Shown here: in pieces, positions 32,403 through 45,089 of the stretch
Layout of the letters: the number at the start of each line of letters is the position of its first letter
How positions within the stretch are numbered: the stretch's first letter is position 1
NCBI GenBank assembly: GCA_948567375.1
Contig: OX419756.1
Location: 22,511,001 to 22,575,000, forward strand
Source: Lunularia cruciata
Lineage: Eukaryota; Streptophyta; Marchantiopsida; Lunulariales; Lunulariaceae
Direction: 5' to 3'
DNA: 64,000 bases
Made by a program: the position numbers and the translations under genes
Notes under the pieces: generated by a model
What the model saw: the letters and a program-made list of their open reading frames with translations, nothing else
What the model was told of the DNA's origin: nothing
The model's database searches: none

Positions 32403-33520
32403 TCAATGGATTGAGGGTCTTAAACCTCCTCCTCAAATGGTAGCATAGCGTAAAGTATCTCTATGCTGAGCAATTGCCAAGTTCTCAAAGGCCATCGACA
32501 TCACTCTTTGAAAGATCTCTACCCGTTGAGAGCATGCGCTCATCCATACATCTAGGTCATCCAAGTCCAAAACTACAGTAGCATCTTGACAAATAGTTGC
32601 AAGTAAATCTGGATCTCGTCCATAGAGTAGGACGTAAGGAGAGAAGGATGCTAAGGAAGCTTGCCAGCTAAACCGATAGTCCATGGCCAACCAAGGTAAC
32701 TGGAGATCCCAATCTCCCAAGTGGCCTCTCTGCAAACCATACTTTTGCAATCCTCTCTTCACTGTCTGAACCACTCTCTTTGCTAAGCCATCTGTCTCAA
32801 GGTGATCTCGGGATGTAGTATGATGATCAATCAAAGTCTTATCACACAAGACTTGAAACTCTCCCAAGAACTTTGTACCCTAATCAATCAAAACCTTAGC
32901 TGGTGCACCAAAATGACTAAGAACTCGATCCAAGAACAAGTAAGATGTCCCTTCACTAGACTTGTCAGGAAGTGCCACCAACTCAATCCACTTGGAGAAG
33001 TGCTCCACCATCACCAAAACATATTGATGATGTCTCACCGTCAGCGGTAAAGGTCCAACAAAGTCCAAACTCCAATGGTAACCCAATCCCATGATAGGTA
33101 ATGGGTGAAACTATGGCATAGTAGCATTGAATGATGCTCTAACTTGGTCACAAACCACACATCTCGTAACAAACTGCTATACCTCGGTCTGCATACCACA
33201 CCACCAATAATGACTCTAGAGTAAGCTATATGTACGCTTTACTCCAAAATGTCCTAGCTCCTCATGAGCAGACTAACCAACTGTGGTCTCTAAGATGGAA
33301 GTGGTACTACTTGTACTCTACCATCCTCCCATACACGCAAAAGGTGTCTACCCTCCAATCAGAACCGTCTGCCTTGCTAAAGAACATGGTCTTTCTCCTT
33401 GGCCCCAATTGTGCCACCCACAACACCAGCACAAAGATAGTCCATCACTAAGACATCATTATGAATGTCTCGCTGAACTATACCAATATCTTCACTCTCT
33501 GGATCTATGACCTCAATAAC
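32403..33520 (-). pseudogene. M copy C integrase, truncated
   Basis: Core YHWSLDFVGPLPL and HYVLVMVEHFSKWIEL-like (32880-33092), FQVLCDKTLIDH and DGLAKRVVQTVKRGL downstream, ending in FENLAIAQHRDTLRYATI. The PHD part is missing. The catalytic Asp in LDF is kept. Confidence 0.82.
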
Positions 33521-33529
33521 TCCTCTTGT

Positions 33530-34900
33530 ATGCGCTAAGAGAGATACCACCAAAGCCTAAGAAAATATACACAAAAAGACAAATGCATGCCAACCTGGCA
33601 CCATCTCCTCATCTGTCTCACCATGCCAACGTGCTCCAGTCTGATCCTGCTGGCTGGGACATGGGTTTCTACTCAACCCATCTGCATCACAATTCACCAC
33701 TCTAGGTCTGTGAACAATCGTGAAATCATACTCCTGTAAAATCAGAGCCCATTGTGCAAGCTTCCTTGAAAGCTTGTCGGACTTTATCAACCACTTCAGC
33801 GGCTGATGATAAATGATGAGAGTGAAGGGGTTACCAAATAGGTAACCTCAAAAATGTGCTACTGCCCAAACTACTGCCAAGCACTCTCCCTCATATGAAC
33901 TATACTTTGCCTCCGCTGAATTGTTGGAGCAACTAGCATAGGCCACCACAAACTCCTTCCCCTCATCATCATGCTTGGTGAGCACCGCTCCAAGCCCCAA
34001 CATACTCCAATCAGTATGAACCTGAAATGGTTGTTCTCTTATTGGTCTCCTCAAAATAGGAGCAAAAGTCAACCTCTCTTTGAGCTCTACAAAAGCTCTC
34101 TCCTACTCATCTCCCCAACACCACTCCTATGTAAGCTTGGTCAGCTTTGTCAAGGCCTTGGCAATAGTACTAAATCCTCTAACATAGCGACAATAGAAGT
34201 TTGCCAACCCAAGGAATACTCGCACTCTGCTCACATCCGTAGGCCAAGGAATACGTGCAATAGCCTCCACCTTGGTCTGCTGAACACCAAGTCCTTTGGG
34301 TAGATAGTGTGACCCAAATACTCAACCTGCTCATGGAAGAACCTACACTTCCTAGGATGTAATTTGAGTCCATGAGATCTCAACCTCTCAAACACCTCCA
34401 ACAGTTGTCTCTCATGCTCCTCCACAGTAGTGCTATAGACCAAAATGTCATTAATATAGCACCAAGCAAAATCCAATCCAGCTAGGATCCTATCCATGAT
34501 GCTCTGGAACTCAGCAAGAGCGTTCTTCAACCCAAATAGTCAGAACCTCCACTGATATAACACATCCTTGCTGTGAGAATCAATAGCCTAAAATGTTGTC
34601 TTAGACTTATCCTCCTCCTTGATCTGCAATTGATGATATCTCACTCAAAGATCCAAAGTAATGAAGATCTTTGCATGCCCAATTGCATCAAAAATCTCCT
34701 CCAATGTAGGCATGGCATACCAATCAGCCTTAGTCTGTCGGTTGAGAGGATGATAATCTCCACACATCTGCCTATCTATATAGTTGCCATGCATATCCTT
34801 CTTGGCTGGTATCACTGTTGCTGATGCATACTCTTCATGTGAAATCTCCACCAAACCAGCCTCAAAATGGTCATTACTCCGGCTCTAAATCAATGTCCTC
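33530..34900 (-). pseudogene. M copy C RT and RNase H
   Basis: RT pieces QMCGDYHPLNRQTKADWYAM and CYINDILVYS (YIDD changed to YIND), then FQVHTDWSMLGLGAVL and SSYEGECLAVVWAVAHF of RNase H, and LAQWALILQEYDFTIVHRP. Stops and small indels interrupt it. The YIND change would inactivate RT. Confidence 0.85.
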
Positions 34901-35139
34901 TCCATGTCACTATAGCAATAAGGACATCAAAAAACTGGTGTATTGCTAGTAAGCTCAATCTGTATACCAAGTCCCTTCGAAGCACCTAAATCCTTCATAT
35001 TGAAGGTAAAACAACTCGTGTGACTCCTCAAGAACCTCCAAACTCTCCGTCTTTCCTTTCCATTAAGCTTGGGTCCATGATCTGGCTCCCAAATATCCTC
35101 TATAATTGTTATAGGAGTGGAAGACGTACTAATTGGCTG

Positions 35140-35142
35140 CTA
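35140..35142 (-). promoter_or_regulatory. Conserved UAG-CAG-CCA stop/readthrough context, copy C
   Basis: The complement reads TAG CAG CCA, again UAG-CAR-YYA, with one base different from copies A and B in the YYA triplet (CCA for UCA). It lies between linker (35143-35577) and pre-RT. Confidence 0.58.
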
Positions 35143-36990
35143 CATTGGGCCCTTGGGAGCAATAGTGTCATTCCCCCAACCACTAGAGGTCCCAACCTCC
35201 GTGTAAAAAACTCCCTCCACTCTGGCTGCAAGCTCCACACATCCTCTTGCTGCATCCCAAGTGGACCAAGGGTGTAATCCAAGTAGCCCACGCTCACCTG
35301 GATGGACTCCAAGTAGACCACTCTCCTTAGTAGCTATTGGTTGTGTCCTAGGAATACCATGTCCACTCGGTCCATTGCCTCCAGCATATGCCTTAATCAT
35401 CTTGATAGGCACAGGGCTCACAAGGGTCCAAGTGGTGATGCCTATCAAGTGCATCTTACACTGCTCTGCCAAGCCAAGGCTCACAATCCATGTCAAACAA
35501 TTCAGATCCATAGCCTGACCTAACACTTGACGCTTGGATGCCTCTGACACTGCTAGAATAGTGGTATACCGGTGCAAAAACCCATCACCCGCTCTCTCTT
35601 ATCAGCGTTGGGCTCCACCAACTGCTGTAACTGTGAATCCCAAACAAGTCCAGGTCCTCCTTCTTGAAACGCATGAGAGCTTGGGAAACTCATGAGTGTG
35701 GGCAATGCGGCTCTAGGCTGTCCAACTAGGTTTACCACTGCCATAGGTGACCTATCAGCCACTACCACTATCTAAGACTGACTTCCAACATCCAAGATGT
35801 CATCAACAAGGATGTGCTCAAGTTGCTGAATCCCATCATAAGCACATTGTAAAACCTCTTTGGGTAAGAAGTTTGTCCACCAAAGACAAAGATGATGAGC
35901 CCGTGATCCTACTCTGGCTGCATCTAATAATATAGCAGGTCCCATCCAAGAATGGACCTGATGTGTACTTACCACCACTTTGGTGCAAGAATCACCCATC
36001 AAAGGCACGTTCTCCAAAAGGTAAGCTAAAGAAATGGACTGATGAACCAAGAGATGTCGTAGTATCCGTAACATCTCCCAAAACAGACCAAAACAAGGAT
36101 CCTGAAGACCCAAACCACGGCATGTATGTGTATGTCCCTAACATGGCCATCCAAAAATTGCCAAGTGTCTAGGTCATGCATCCCCAATAAGGAAATGTCT
36201 GCAGGTATGGCCTTCTGGTAACCTCTAACTACTGACATCGGTAATAACTCTGGATACTGATAGACCAAGTGTGCCACATGATGTAGAGAGACTCGCCTAG
36301 CAATCTAGTCTCTCTCTATGTACAAGTACCTCTGTACTCGTATACCCGCCTGTAACACCGCTGCTAGTCCGGTGCTAATCCCACCGAATAGCTCCAATAG
36401 ACATATTCCCTCTATTGGATATTGCCAAGCAATGAGTGTGGTATCTAGAGGTGTCAAAGCAATTGCCTCTGAAAGCTCATCCTCACACTCATCTCCTGAT
36501 GGTACAAAGGCTCCACTCCAACCCTGTTGCACCAACTGATCTGCATGCTGCTGCAACGCCTTCTCGGAACTCCACAATTGAACATCCAAGGTGGATGGAA
36601 CAATCCCACTCGTACTCCAAATCCGAGTGATCTCCTCTGGTATTGGAGTATTCTCTTCATGGGTGTTCCCCTCCAACAAGTCACCATGCCAAGTAACTGC
36701 GCCACTGAAAGCTAAAATTGATGATGCCATGGTCCCGGACTGTAGTGAGCCAAGATTGCCACTGCTAAAGCATACTAGCAGGTGACATACTCGTCCCTCA
36801 CCAGATTGCCAACCAGGTCTATAAGAAGCTGTCTCCTCCCAATAGTCAATATTAAAACCCATGGAGTATAACACTACTCCCCCAACTAGCACATCATATG
36901 ACTCAGCTATTGTCGCAATAGCCTGAGCTCTTACCACCGAGCTATCAGTCGGTTGACCAGGCTGAACCTAGACCACAAGCTCCCCACATG
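35143..36990 (-). pseudogene. M copy C DNMT3-like methyltransferase and linker
   Basis: Motif I LLELFGGISTGLAAVLQAG (36305-36937 segment), catalytic region FGWPC followed by a TAG (36138-36140) for the Gln of PCQ, LLENVPLMGDSC, LDAARVGSRAHHLCLWWTN, LVEPNADKRERVMGF, and VLGQAMDLNCLTWIVSL. Indels near 36300 and 35560 shift the frame. The motifs are the same as in copies A and B, so the domain was in the common ancestor. Confidence 0.84.
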
Positions 36991-37606
36991 TGATGTATTG
37001 TGTCGAACCACCACCTAGAGATGTCTGGATCTAAAATGGACACCTCTCCACATCGGTCTTCCGTAACTCCAGACCGACCACTGTCGCCTTCCCCAACATA
37101 AGAGGCTACGCACCAGAGTCTAACAAGACTCTCTGTGGTGTATAGACCTTCCCTAAAGGTCCCACCAAATGGAAAATCCCCCTCTAGTTATCCAATAGGA
37201 CAACACCAGGTGTGAACCGTGCTCTCTCAAAGGCTATCTAACTAGCAACTCCTCCAGTCTAGCCGCTGCTGCCTGCCATTAACCACTGGTCGCTGAACGG
37301 ATCCCATGCTCCTCAACCAAGTCAGCTCCACTACTAACCACCTTTGCTCTAGTAGTAGGAACTGCACCATCCCTACTCTCACACAACGTGGTAGCCAACT
37401 GGAATACTGGGGCTAGGTCAACTCCCAATGTAAACATGTCACTAGTCGATAACAAAGGATGTCGCATAATCAGCTGAGCCGCCCCCAACATCATGCTAGA
37501 CTCAGTCTGTGTAGTAGCAAGTGGCTGATTTGCAAGTAGTCCATCATGCACTCCATCACCACCTACCACACATGCACTAGGATGTCTAGGAACCATGGAT
37601 GTCATC
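36991..37606 (-). pseudogene. M copy C protease region, left part
   Basis: Translation matches copies A and B (QTESSMMLGAAQLIMRHPL, SDMFTLGVDLAPVFQLA). It is cut at 37606 by the E1-type solo LTR; the Gag side resumes at 39546. Confidence 0.75.
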
Positions 37607-39545
37607 TGTGACAACCCGGCAAATATCACTTTTGCGGTAATCGGGTAAGTAAAGTTTGTTCCCGCAGAGATACGAGTCAGAAATGTCCAAATACGAAGCA
37701 AAGTAAAAATTTCAGTTCTTCTTGTCTTGGCACACTCGGGATCACTTTCTTCTTGGCACACTCGGGATCACTTCTTCTCGTGCGGCTACTTCTCTTTGTA
37801 CTTCGTGTTCATCCAATACTTGCCTTCTTCTCTACAGTCTTCGTATCGGAATTGATGCTTCACTGCCCGAGCTTCCTTCTACTTCTTCTGTCACTCTACT
37901 CGGTCCCGCTTCCCCCTTCGCCTTACGTCTCAAGCAAATTCCTCGCTGTACTGCGACTTCTTCTCCTTGAGCACCGGTACTTTGTCTTCCAGCGCTGCAT
38001 TGTCTTTGGCTTTTACCTCGGCTTGAATTTCTTCTTCATATTCTTCAGGCGTTGGTGCCGAGGTCATTTCTCCACCGACTTCACTATCATTGCTTGTATC
38101 TCCACTCTGCAGTGTCAGCTCAGGTTCCTCCTCACGTTCCGAGTCCTCCGTCTTGAGCTCGGCTTCGCCTTCTGAGTCTTCATCTTCCGACTCGATCACC
38201 ACCATTCCTCGCCTCGGGTTATTTCTCTGCACCTTCCGAGGTTTCTTGTTTTCTTTGGCGTCTGCTTGCCGAGTTCTCTTCTTTGTCGGGGTACTTTCAA
38301 CAACCTCCACGTTCTTCCCCGTCTTCGAGTAGTAATCATCTACGCTCCGGATTTGAAGAATGTATTGCTGCTCCTCCGCATCAACTTCCTTTTGCACATC
38401 CGGATGAAAGCGGCACAATATAATGTGGGGGGGACTTATCCCGCAGATTCCACACCATCTGCCTCGTTCTCCCGTAAAAACACCGTGCCCAATTAATTGG
38501 TTCTCCTGCAAACAATTTGTGAAAGAACACCGCTTGGTGTTTCATCACATAGGTAGTTCTCTCCGGCTTCAGGATTGCCATCAAAGCACTCACAATTCCT
38601 CTCTTGACAGGGTCTTTGTAACTTTCTACCTTGTACCCATTCTTCATTCTCTTCGACGAGAAGGCATCTCTCACCTCCTGAGTTTCTTGGCCTATCTCCC
38701 CTTTCCCCAAGAATGTGGCCCCCTGCTCCGAGCCTGCCTCCTTCCCAAGTACGAGTCTCCAATCCGACTCTGTCTAGCCAGCCGGATTTCCTCTCTTCCC
38801 TTCGTCCTCGGGACCATCGAGACATTTACTCTCGATGATTTCTGTCATGAATCCTGGAAAGCTTATGTTCCAATTCCATGCCAGAAAGGTGATCCGAAGT
38901 CGGCTCAAGACTTCGATCCTCGCTACTACATCTAATCTCCGAATTGCATGATTTCTCACTGCAAATTCGGAGTTCTTCTTCCCTCCTCCCATCTCTTCTG
39001 CTTTCTTTTGGTCTCTCGATTTCTCTCTCTCGACTTCCCCCTTGCGCACTAACACAAGTCCAACTCTATTTCCCTTTCCCCGATCACCTGCAAGACGACT
39101 CCTCAGCGGCAAAGGAAAATTGCTCGACATTTTGTCGTTGCAGTCTCGATTTTTATAGAGTTGCACTTCTTCGTCTTCCGTCACTTTGAGTTTCTAGTGA
39201 GAAATCACACCTCCTGCATGCACCCGTTACTGTCGCCTCACCTTCACGTGTATGAGCCGCCAATTTTGAAACCGCCCCTTCTTGAGTTTCTCGCCCCGAC
39301 AAAAGGTTGTTAGACTGTCTTTGCCTCGGGTTGAGCTCCCCTTCTCGATCCGAAGACAATTTACTTCGTATCGTTTGCTGACACGGCATTTCAGAGTACT
39401 TTGCCTTATGACCCGAGGCCACTTTACTTCGGGTTTCACCCCGAAGATAGTTTTTGTCGTCTTCTTCGACCAACCAGGCGCAATCCGACCTCTCTATACA
39501 CTTCTTCGGCTTTATTTTAAAAAAACAAAAAATGTGGGCACCACA
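37607..39545 (-). mobile_element. E1-family solo LTR
   Basis: 1939 bp, complement TGTGGTGCCC to GTTGTCACA, flanked by a perfect 5-bp duplication TCATC (37602-37606 and 39546-39550). Both ends match the E1 5' LTR, but ~1.9 kb (E1 6810-8690) is absent. The junction region 37725-37830 holds a short imperfect duplication of CTTGGCACACTCGGGATCAC. Confidence 0.9.
37930..39150 (-). pseudogene. LTR ORF of the E1-type solo LTR, C-terminally deleted
   Basis: This matches the N-terminal and acidic parts of the E1 LTR ORF: ISFPGFMTEIIESKCLDGPE, GQETQEVRDAFSSKRMKNGY, VSALMAILKPERTTYVMKH, GMVVIESEDEDSEGEAELKT. It keeps CAG at 38678 where E1 has TAG. It has its own stops (for example near 38774) and a frameshift near 38400. 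The coiled-coil part is deleted. Its presence within a TSD-bounded solo LTR shows the ORF belongs to the LTR. Confidence 0.7.
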
Positions 39546-40475
39546 TCATCTGCAATGCCTCAGATAGCATGAAACACTGGGGAAGTCTGACCTATCTACC
39601 AACCTCTCCTCTCTGTGGGTCCAACTCCACTGATGCTCTTCTAGGCTCTGGAGCACGTACTGCACCTAGTAACTGCTGCAGATGCATCCACCTATGCTGC
39701 TCCGCACATGAAATCCAAAGCATATCTATCACCAATATATGAGGTGGAAGACTCAGCACCCAAATCTGATCTCCTTTGAGCAATAGCCATACTAGCCAAT
39801 CTCTGCTCCAACTGCTCAATCCAAGTAGCCATAGTTGTATCAGAAGTAAGGCCAAGTACTGCACCCCTACTAGGTGTAGATCCTCTACTACCACCTCATC
39901 CTCCATGAACTAGAGCTCCTCTACTACCTGCCATAGTAGCCCTACCACTCCGTAACTCCGGGTGTAGATCAAAACATTGATCACTAGTGTGACCAAATCT
40001 GTGGCAATGCTTGCATTGCCGTTATGTTGGCTGTGAAGCACCAGAGGTATCAGGTCCGCTGCCCTAAGTACACTCTCTCCTATGGTGAGATCCACCACAA
40101 GTCTAACAAGCAACACTGCCACTCACTGGCTGTTGCTGACCCAAAAATGAAGGTTAGGGTCTAACTACAATAGGCCCTCCACTCGCTCCATAAGATTTGG
40201 GTTGTCTACCCTGTCCTCAAAAACCAACTAGCGTGGTGCACTCTGCTGCACTCTAGAAGAAGTCACAGCCATGGATGAGGTCTCCCTACCAAATCTAGAT
40301 GTCACCACTCTCTCCTCCACCATGTTGAGCTCAATACGCTTAGCCAAACCAAAGACCACTACCAAAGTAGGTTGCAACAACATAGGCCAAAGTAGCCTGC
40401 AACAACATAGCATCAAGAACTTTACGTCATAACTCTCTATCCATTATCCCATACTAAAACTGGACTGCCTGGGCC
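39546..40475 (-). pseudogene. M copy C Gag, zinc-knuckle half
   Basis: Matches 13930-14800 of copy A, with zinc-knuckle remnants and the LEQRLASMAIAQRR-like stretch, heavily mutated. The L2 insertion follows at 40476. A short internal duplication (AAAGTAGCCTGCAACAACATAG-like, 40365-40410) is private to this copy. Confidence 0.72.
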
Positions 40476-41168
40476 TGTAACACCCATTTGTGCATGTGTG
40501 TGGTATTGTGATATTTAGCTTGGTATTACAAGTACTAAGGAGATATTATTTATATAGAGATAAAGGATGGTTCTATATTAGTCATGGTTAGCTAAAGTTA
40601 GTCATAGCTAAGATAGAGGGGACTTTACTTTAGAGGAAGTAGAAAAGATGAGCACCACTATTTTGGATTTTAGTGTGTTGACTTGGTATTATTCCTAGGT
40701 GTTTGGCTTTGAGGAAAGAGTTGAGAACTCTTGGGCCCGCAAGCCTTTTTTCTTTGGATTCTTCTTTAGTCCAAGGATAGCCCATGTGAAGGAATCCTTG
40801 ACTTAGTCGTTGGGTCAAGATAAGACCACATGCTTAGGGGAATATGCCCATGTGAATGGATATTTTATTTCTACTTTTTGACTTTACTTGACTTTTAGTC
40901 TAGTAACTTGAGTAACTACGGTAATTAGTAACTTTGGTATGTAACTATTTCACAAGTATATAAACAAGGGGTGAGGAGGTACTCATCATCCTTTCATTTG
41001 CAACTATCTCTCTCTCATTGAGTTCTCTAGTGAGCAATGTCTTGAGTCTTGGAGTGTTAGCCTTGGAGGAGTATGATGGAGTTGGAGTTCCTTGCCTTCT
41101 TAGTCCATGGTGCGCTACTATAATAGCCATCAGAGGTTCATCTTGAGTGAGAGACAGGCCGGCTCACA
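40476..41168 (+). mobile_element. L2 solo LTR, copy 2
   Basis: 693 bp, TGTAACACCC to GGCTCACA, flanked by a perfect 4-bp duplication GGCC (40472-40475 and 41169-41172). TATATAAA at 40957-40964. No coding content. Confidence 0.87.
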
Positions 41169-42121
41169 GGCCTTAGTAACTCCTTGAGTGAAACTGATCA
41201 GCCGCCTCATGTGAGTGTATGCCTTGCGTAGGCTCTCTCCAGCCTTCCGCTGGAACTCCTACAAGCTTCTTAGCTTGTCAATCCACACTCCCTGGTAGCT
41301 CTGCCTCAAACACATGAAGAACTCTACCATGAGGTTAAACCCCGGTACCACACCATCTCCTGCAACGGTACCTCCACTCGTGGTAACACTATCTCCAGCT
41401 AGTGCACCTCCACTAGCTCCACCAACTTGAGCACACTACTTGAGCTAGAACTCGTAGGTACAGCCGGTCTACTCCTAGCCACCAAGCCTGAAGTGATAGA
41501 GACATAGTTTGGAGACCAATACTGTCTCCATAACTCAATCCACTCCAAATGAGCTCTCTTGAACTCATGGTAGTCATCCATTGGCATACCCTCCAAGTAC
41601 TAAAACAACCCCTTCTATGCCATGACGGGTGTGAACAAAGTCAGGTTCCGCATCTACTGCAGATCACACCAACTATCAAACTCCTAGATGAAGTCATCCA
41701 ACTCAATGGTACCCATTGTACCAGAGTAACGCCTAGGGCCTTTGGAGGCCCCATAAATCTTGTCCATGTCCCACAACAACGGTGCGGACACACCAAGTGT
41801 ACTCTCAACTGAATCAGCTCCTATGTTGAACTCCAACTCAGAGTCAATCTCCTCACTCACTAGGACCTGAGATACATGCTCATACCAAGCACCACTCTGA
41901 GTAAACCCACCGTGTACTGCAAGGCTAACTCCTCTGGAATCTCCAACGAACTCCGTTGTGACAAAGTAACCACAACTGCAACCGCAAACTGCAATAGCAA
42001 GTACTCCACCAAGTGCCAACACTAACCAAGCACCACCAAGTGCAAACACCAACCAAGCACCACCAAGTGCCAATACCAACCGAGCACCACCAAGTGCCAA
42101 AACTAACGGAACATTATCCAC
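41169..42121 (-). pseudogene. M copy C Gag, N-terminal half
   Basis: Contains VESTLGVSAPLLWDMDKIYG, GTIELDDFI and the DDYHEFKRAHLEWIELWRQ stretch, as in copy A. A private small tandem repeat near 42000-42100 encodes LVLALGGA units. Stops break the frame. Confidence 0.75.
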
Positions 42122-42419
42122 TAATGTAACTCTAATCGAGACAACTACACTAGGGGCAAGGGCGACTTGTAACCTGCCATCACAACATGCATTCTCATGG
42201 TCTGTAGGTCATCACTTCCTACCTCACCGGAAAGAAACAAAGATAGTTTGACTAGTCATCACTCTAGCCTCACTATCGAGAGCACACTTGAGCACCAACG
42301 GCCAAAATTTAGGGCACCTCACACAAACACAGTGCACAAACAGGAAGTAAAGAATGGAGGGGGTCCAATCACAAGAATGCTAAATAACAATCCTCCATCT
42401 CATAAATCAACATAAGACC

Positions 42420-43498
42420 GACTCTGCCACCATTTGGCATTTGACATAATTGGAGTACCTATCTACTTCTTGAGCTACAAGGATCACCAAGGATCGATTT
42501 CAAGTTCTTTTCACCAAATTTGACATAACTCCTTCATAAAATCTGACGTAATTCTTTCACAAAATCTGACGTAAAATCTGACATAAATCTGACGTAAAAT
42601 TTGACATAAATCCCTAAAAATGACTGATCACTTAATCCTCAGCTAAATCTTCACTCAAGCTAAATTGGAAAAGTTGGTTTGGTCCAATCTTCAATTCGTG
42701 AGAATCTGCTCACAACTCCACCTTCAATTTTAGTTTCTGATCTCAACTCGTAACAAATTGGTCCTAAGCTCAAAATCACAACTACCGCTTGAAAATTGCT
42801 TCTTCACATTTTGCTTGCGCTTCTACACACACTCTCTCATGGAAATCTTAATTATGCAATCAAGACACCATGATCCACCGAGCTTGGAGATACCACCAAC
42901 ACTCGCAGTTCTTGCACCCAATTTCCCCCTAACTCACTTCTTTGATGTAATCAGATTGTTTACCACTCGAATCAATCAAACTCAAATCACTACTTGATCT
43001 GATCCTCAACAAATTGCTAACAACATGGCATTGATTACAGTCAAGCCACACCCACTCTAGCTAAGAGACTCCATGTGACGCTCCCCGGCTTTCTATCCAC
43101 TCTAGCTATGAACTCAAAGGCTCAACATTAGAGAAGTGAGCTCTCTAGAGCTGCACTCCCATGGTATACCCCTGATTTTGACCTAGGTCTCCTCCCAACG
43201 GTCCCGTTGATGGCACACCTGACTGTACGGACGGTGCAAGTGATGGTGGGCCATGCCATGAAGTCAGTACCCTAAACGTGAAATCTGACCATTAGAAAGT
43301 AGTCTATGAGTAATGGCCAAAATGCCTCTAACTAATATCATTGGAACTCCGGTGTCTGAGCATCTAGATGCAACACTACAAATGGTGTGACAGCTATCAT
43401 GTGTATATACATTACTACACAACATACATCGCTGTCAACATCATACACAATAGAAGCACAACTCACACATAAGTCATACATAGACTCTAAAGTGCCAC
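42420..43498 (-). repeat. M copy C primer binding site and 5' LTR
   Basis: Primer binding site complement TGGTGGCAGAGTC at 42420-42432, LTR 42435-43498, ending (complement start) TGTGGCACTTTAG. At 1064 bp it is shorter than copy B. It includes a run of CTGACGTAA-like repeats (42530-42600). 42122-42419 is leader without features. Confidence 0.78.
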
Positions 43499-43500
43499 AA

Positions 43501-43947
43501 TCGAATCAGATTGTTTACCACTCAAATCAATTGAACTCAGATCAATACTTGATCTGATCCTCAACAACTTGCCAACAACAAGGCACTAATTATAGTCAAG
43601 CCACACCCACTCTAGCTAAGAGACTCCAGGTGACGCTCGCCGGCTTTCTGTCCACTCTAGCCAAGAACTCAAAGGCTCAACATCAGAGAAGTGAGCTCTT
43701 TGGAGCTACACTCCCATGGTATACCCCTGATTTTGACCTAGGTCTCCTCCCAACGGTCCCACTGACGGCACACCCGACCATGCGAACGGTGCAAGTGATG
43801 GTGGGCCCCACCATGAAGTCAGTAGCTTAAACCTAAAATCTGACCATTGGAAAGTAGTCTATGAGTAATGGCCAAAATGCCTCTAACTACTATCACTAGA
43901 ACTCTAGTGTCTGAGCATCTCGATGCGACACTACAAATGGCGTGACA
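43501..43947 (-). repeat. Truncated M LTR (U part) adjoining copy C LTR
   Basis: This repeats the first ~450 bp of the LTR body (complement TGTCACGCCATTTG at 43947) and ends at CTGATTC next to the R block of copy C. The junction type is the same as at 32016 and 55708. Confidence 0.75.
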
Positions 43948-45088
43948 ACCTAAATCATACAACATCGATGACACTTGATGTAACTACAAGCCATACTATC
44001 TTGAGAGCGTGTGAGGTTTTGCCTTCTTGAGTCCTTGTCTTGGAAGGATGTGATAGTGTTGTTTGGAAGGATCTTGTGCACCATGCCACCTCCCAAACAT
44101 TGATGGCACTATGGACCCATGCTTGGCACTTGTACATGCAGGCTTATTGTGTATGTTATGCGACTCTTCTGGTGGAGCTGCTACTATGCTAGTGTGTGAT
44201 AGTTATTCAAGAGGATGGCATATGACATGTTTGACTCTTCCCCTCGTAGTGTTTCATCAAGGATAGTGGTTATGTCCTAGATGTACTTGACCTATAGCTA
44301 GTTCACTCTTTATGTGGTATAGATTGCAGACATGCAACTAATGATGGAGCTTGATAGCACCCAGCCTCTTGGTCTTTGCCCACCATAGGGTATACCACAT
44401 ACTTGGAGTAGATAGCTATTTAGAGTTAGAGGGACCTAACCACCAACTAGGGAGGAATTGTGGCACTTTAGAGTTCATTTATGACTTAGGTGTGAGTTGT
44501 GCTTCTATAGTATATGATCTTGCTAGCGATGTATATAAGCACGAGAGTTGTCACAACATGTTTAGTGCCAAAACTAGGTGCTTGTACATTGAAGTAGTAG
44601 TGTTGGTAGTCATAGGTATTTTGGTAGTTACTCATGGACTACTTGTTGGTGGTCCGATTTTATGGTAAGGCCACTTATCACATGGTGGGACCCATCATCA
44701 CTTGCACCATTCGCACTGTTGGATGTGTTGTGATCGGCACCATTAGGGCTTGAGACCTAGGTCGAGCAAGGGGGAGACCTTTGAAGTGCAGCTTTAGAGA
44801 GCTCATTTCTTTGATGTTTAGCTTTCGAGTTACTAGCTATGGTGGTTAGAGATTGGCTAGCATCACTTAGAGTCTATTAGCTAGAGTGGATGTGCCTTGA
44901 TTGTAATCAATGCTCAATTATTGGTAGATTGTTGAGTGAAGGATAAATTTTGAGTGTGATTCGAGTGGGAGAACTAATTGTGGCACTTTAGAGTTCATGT
45001 ATGACTTAGGTGTGAGTTGTGGTTCTATAGTGTATGATGTTACGATGTTTACAACGATGTATTTCGTGTAGCGATGTGGATACACAAG
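43948..45088 (+). pseudogene. M fragment D: integrase tail, PHD remnant and 3' LTR
   Basis: PHD remnant near 44150-44270 (LLCMLCDSSGG, MLVCDSYSRGWHMTC) with a Cys to Tyr change and frame damage. It is followed by a purine-rich AGGGAGGAAT and an LTR starting TGTGGCAC at 44459. The LTR is diverged from the other copies and ends in a second R block (44979-45088). Confidence 0.75.
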
Positions 45089-45089
45089 C

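Larger units (their letters stand above)
32403..43498 (-). mobile_element. Family M copy C with nested E1-type and L2 solo LTRs
   Basis: On the minus strand: LTR (42435-43498), primer binding site (42420-42432), Gag split by L2 (40476-41168), protease split from Gag by an E1-type solo LTR (37607-39545), methyltransferase, UAG, RT, RNase H and integrase up to 32403, where it is truncated before the PHD finger and 3' LTR. Confidence 0.88.

Noticed and set aside
42530-42610. CTGACGTAA-like short repeats as a CRISPR-like or regulatory array
   Set aside because: They are irregular, a few units only, and lie within the M LTR; shorter forms occur at 16510-16545 in copy A.
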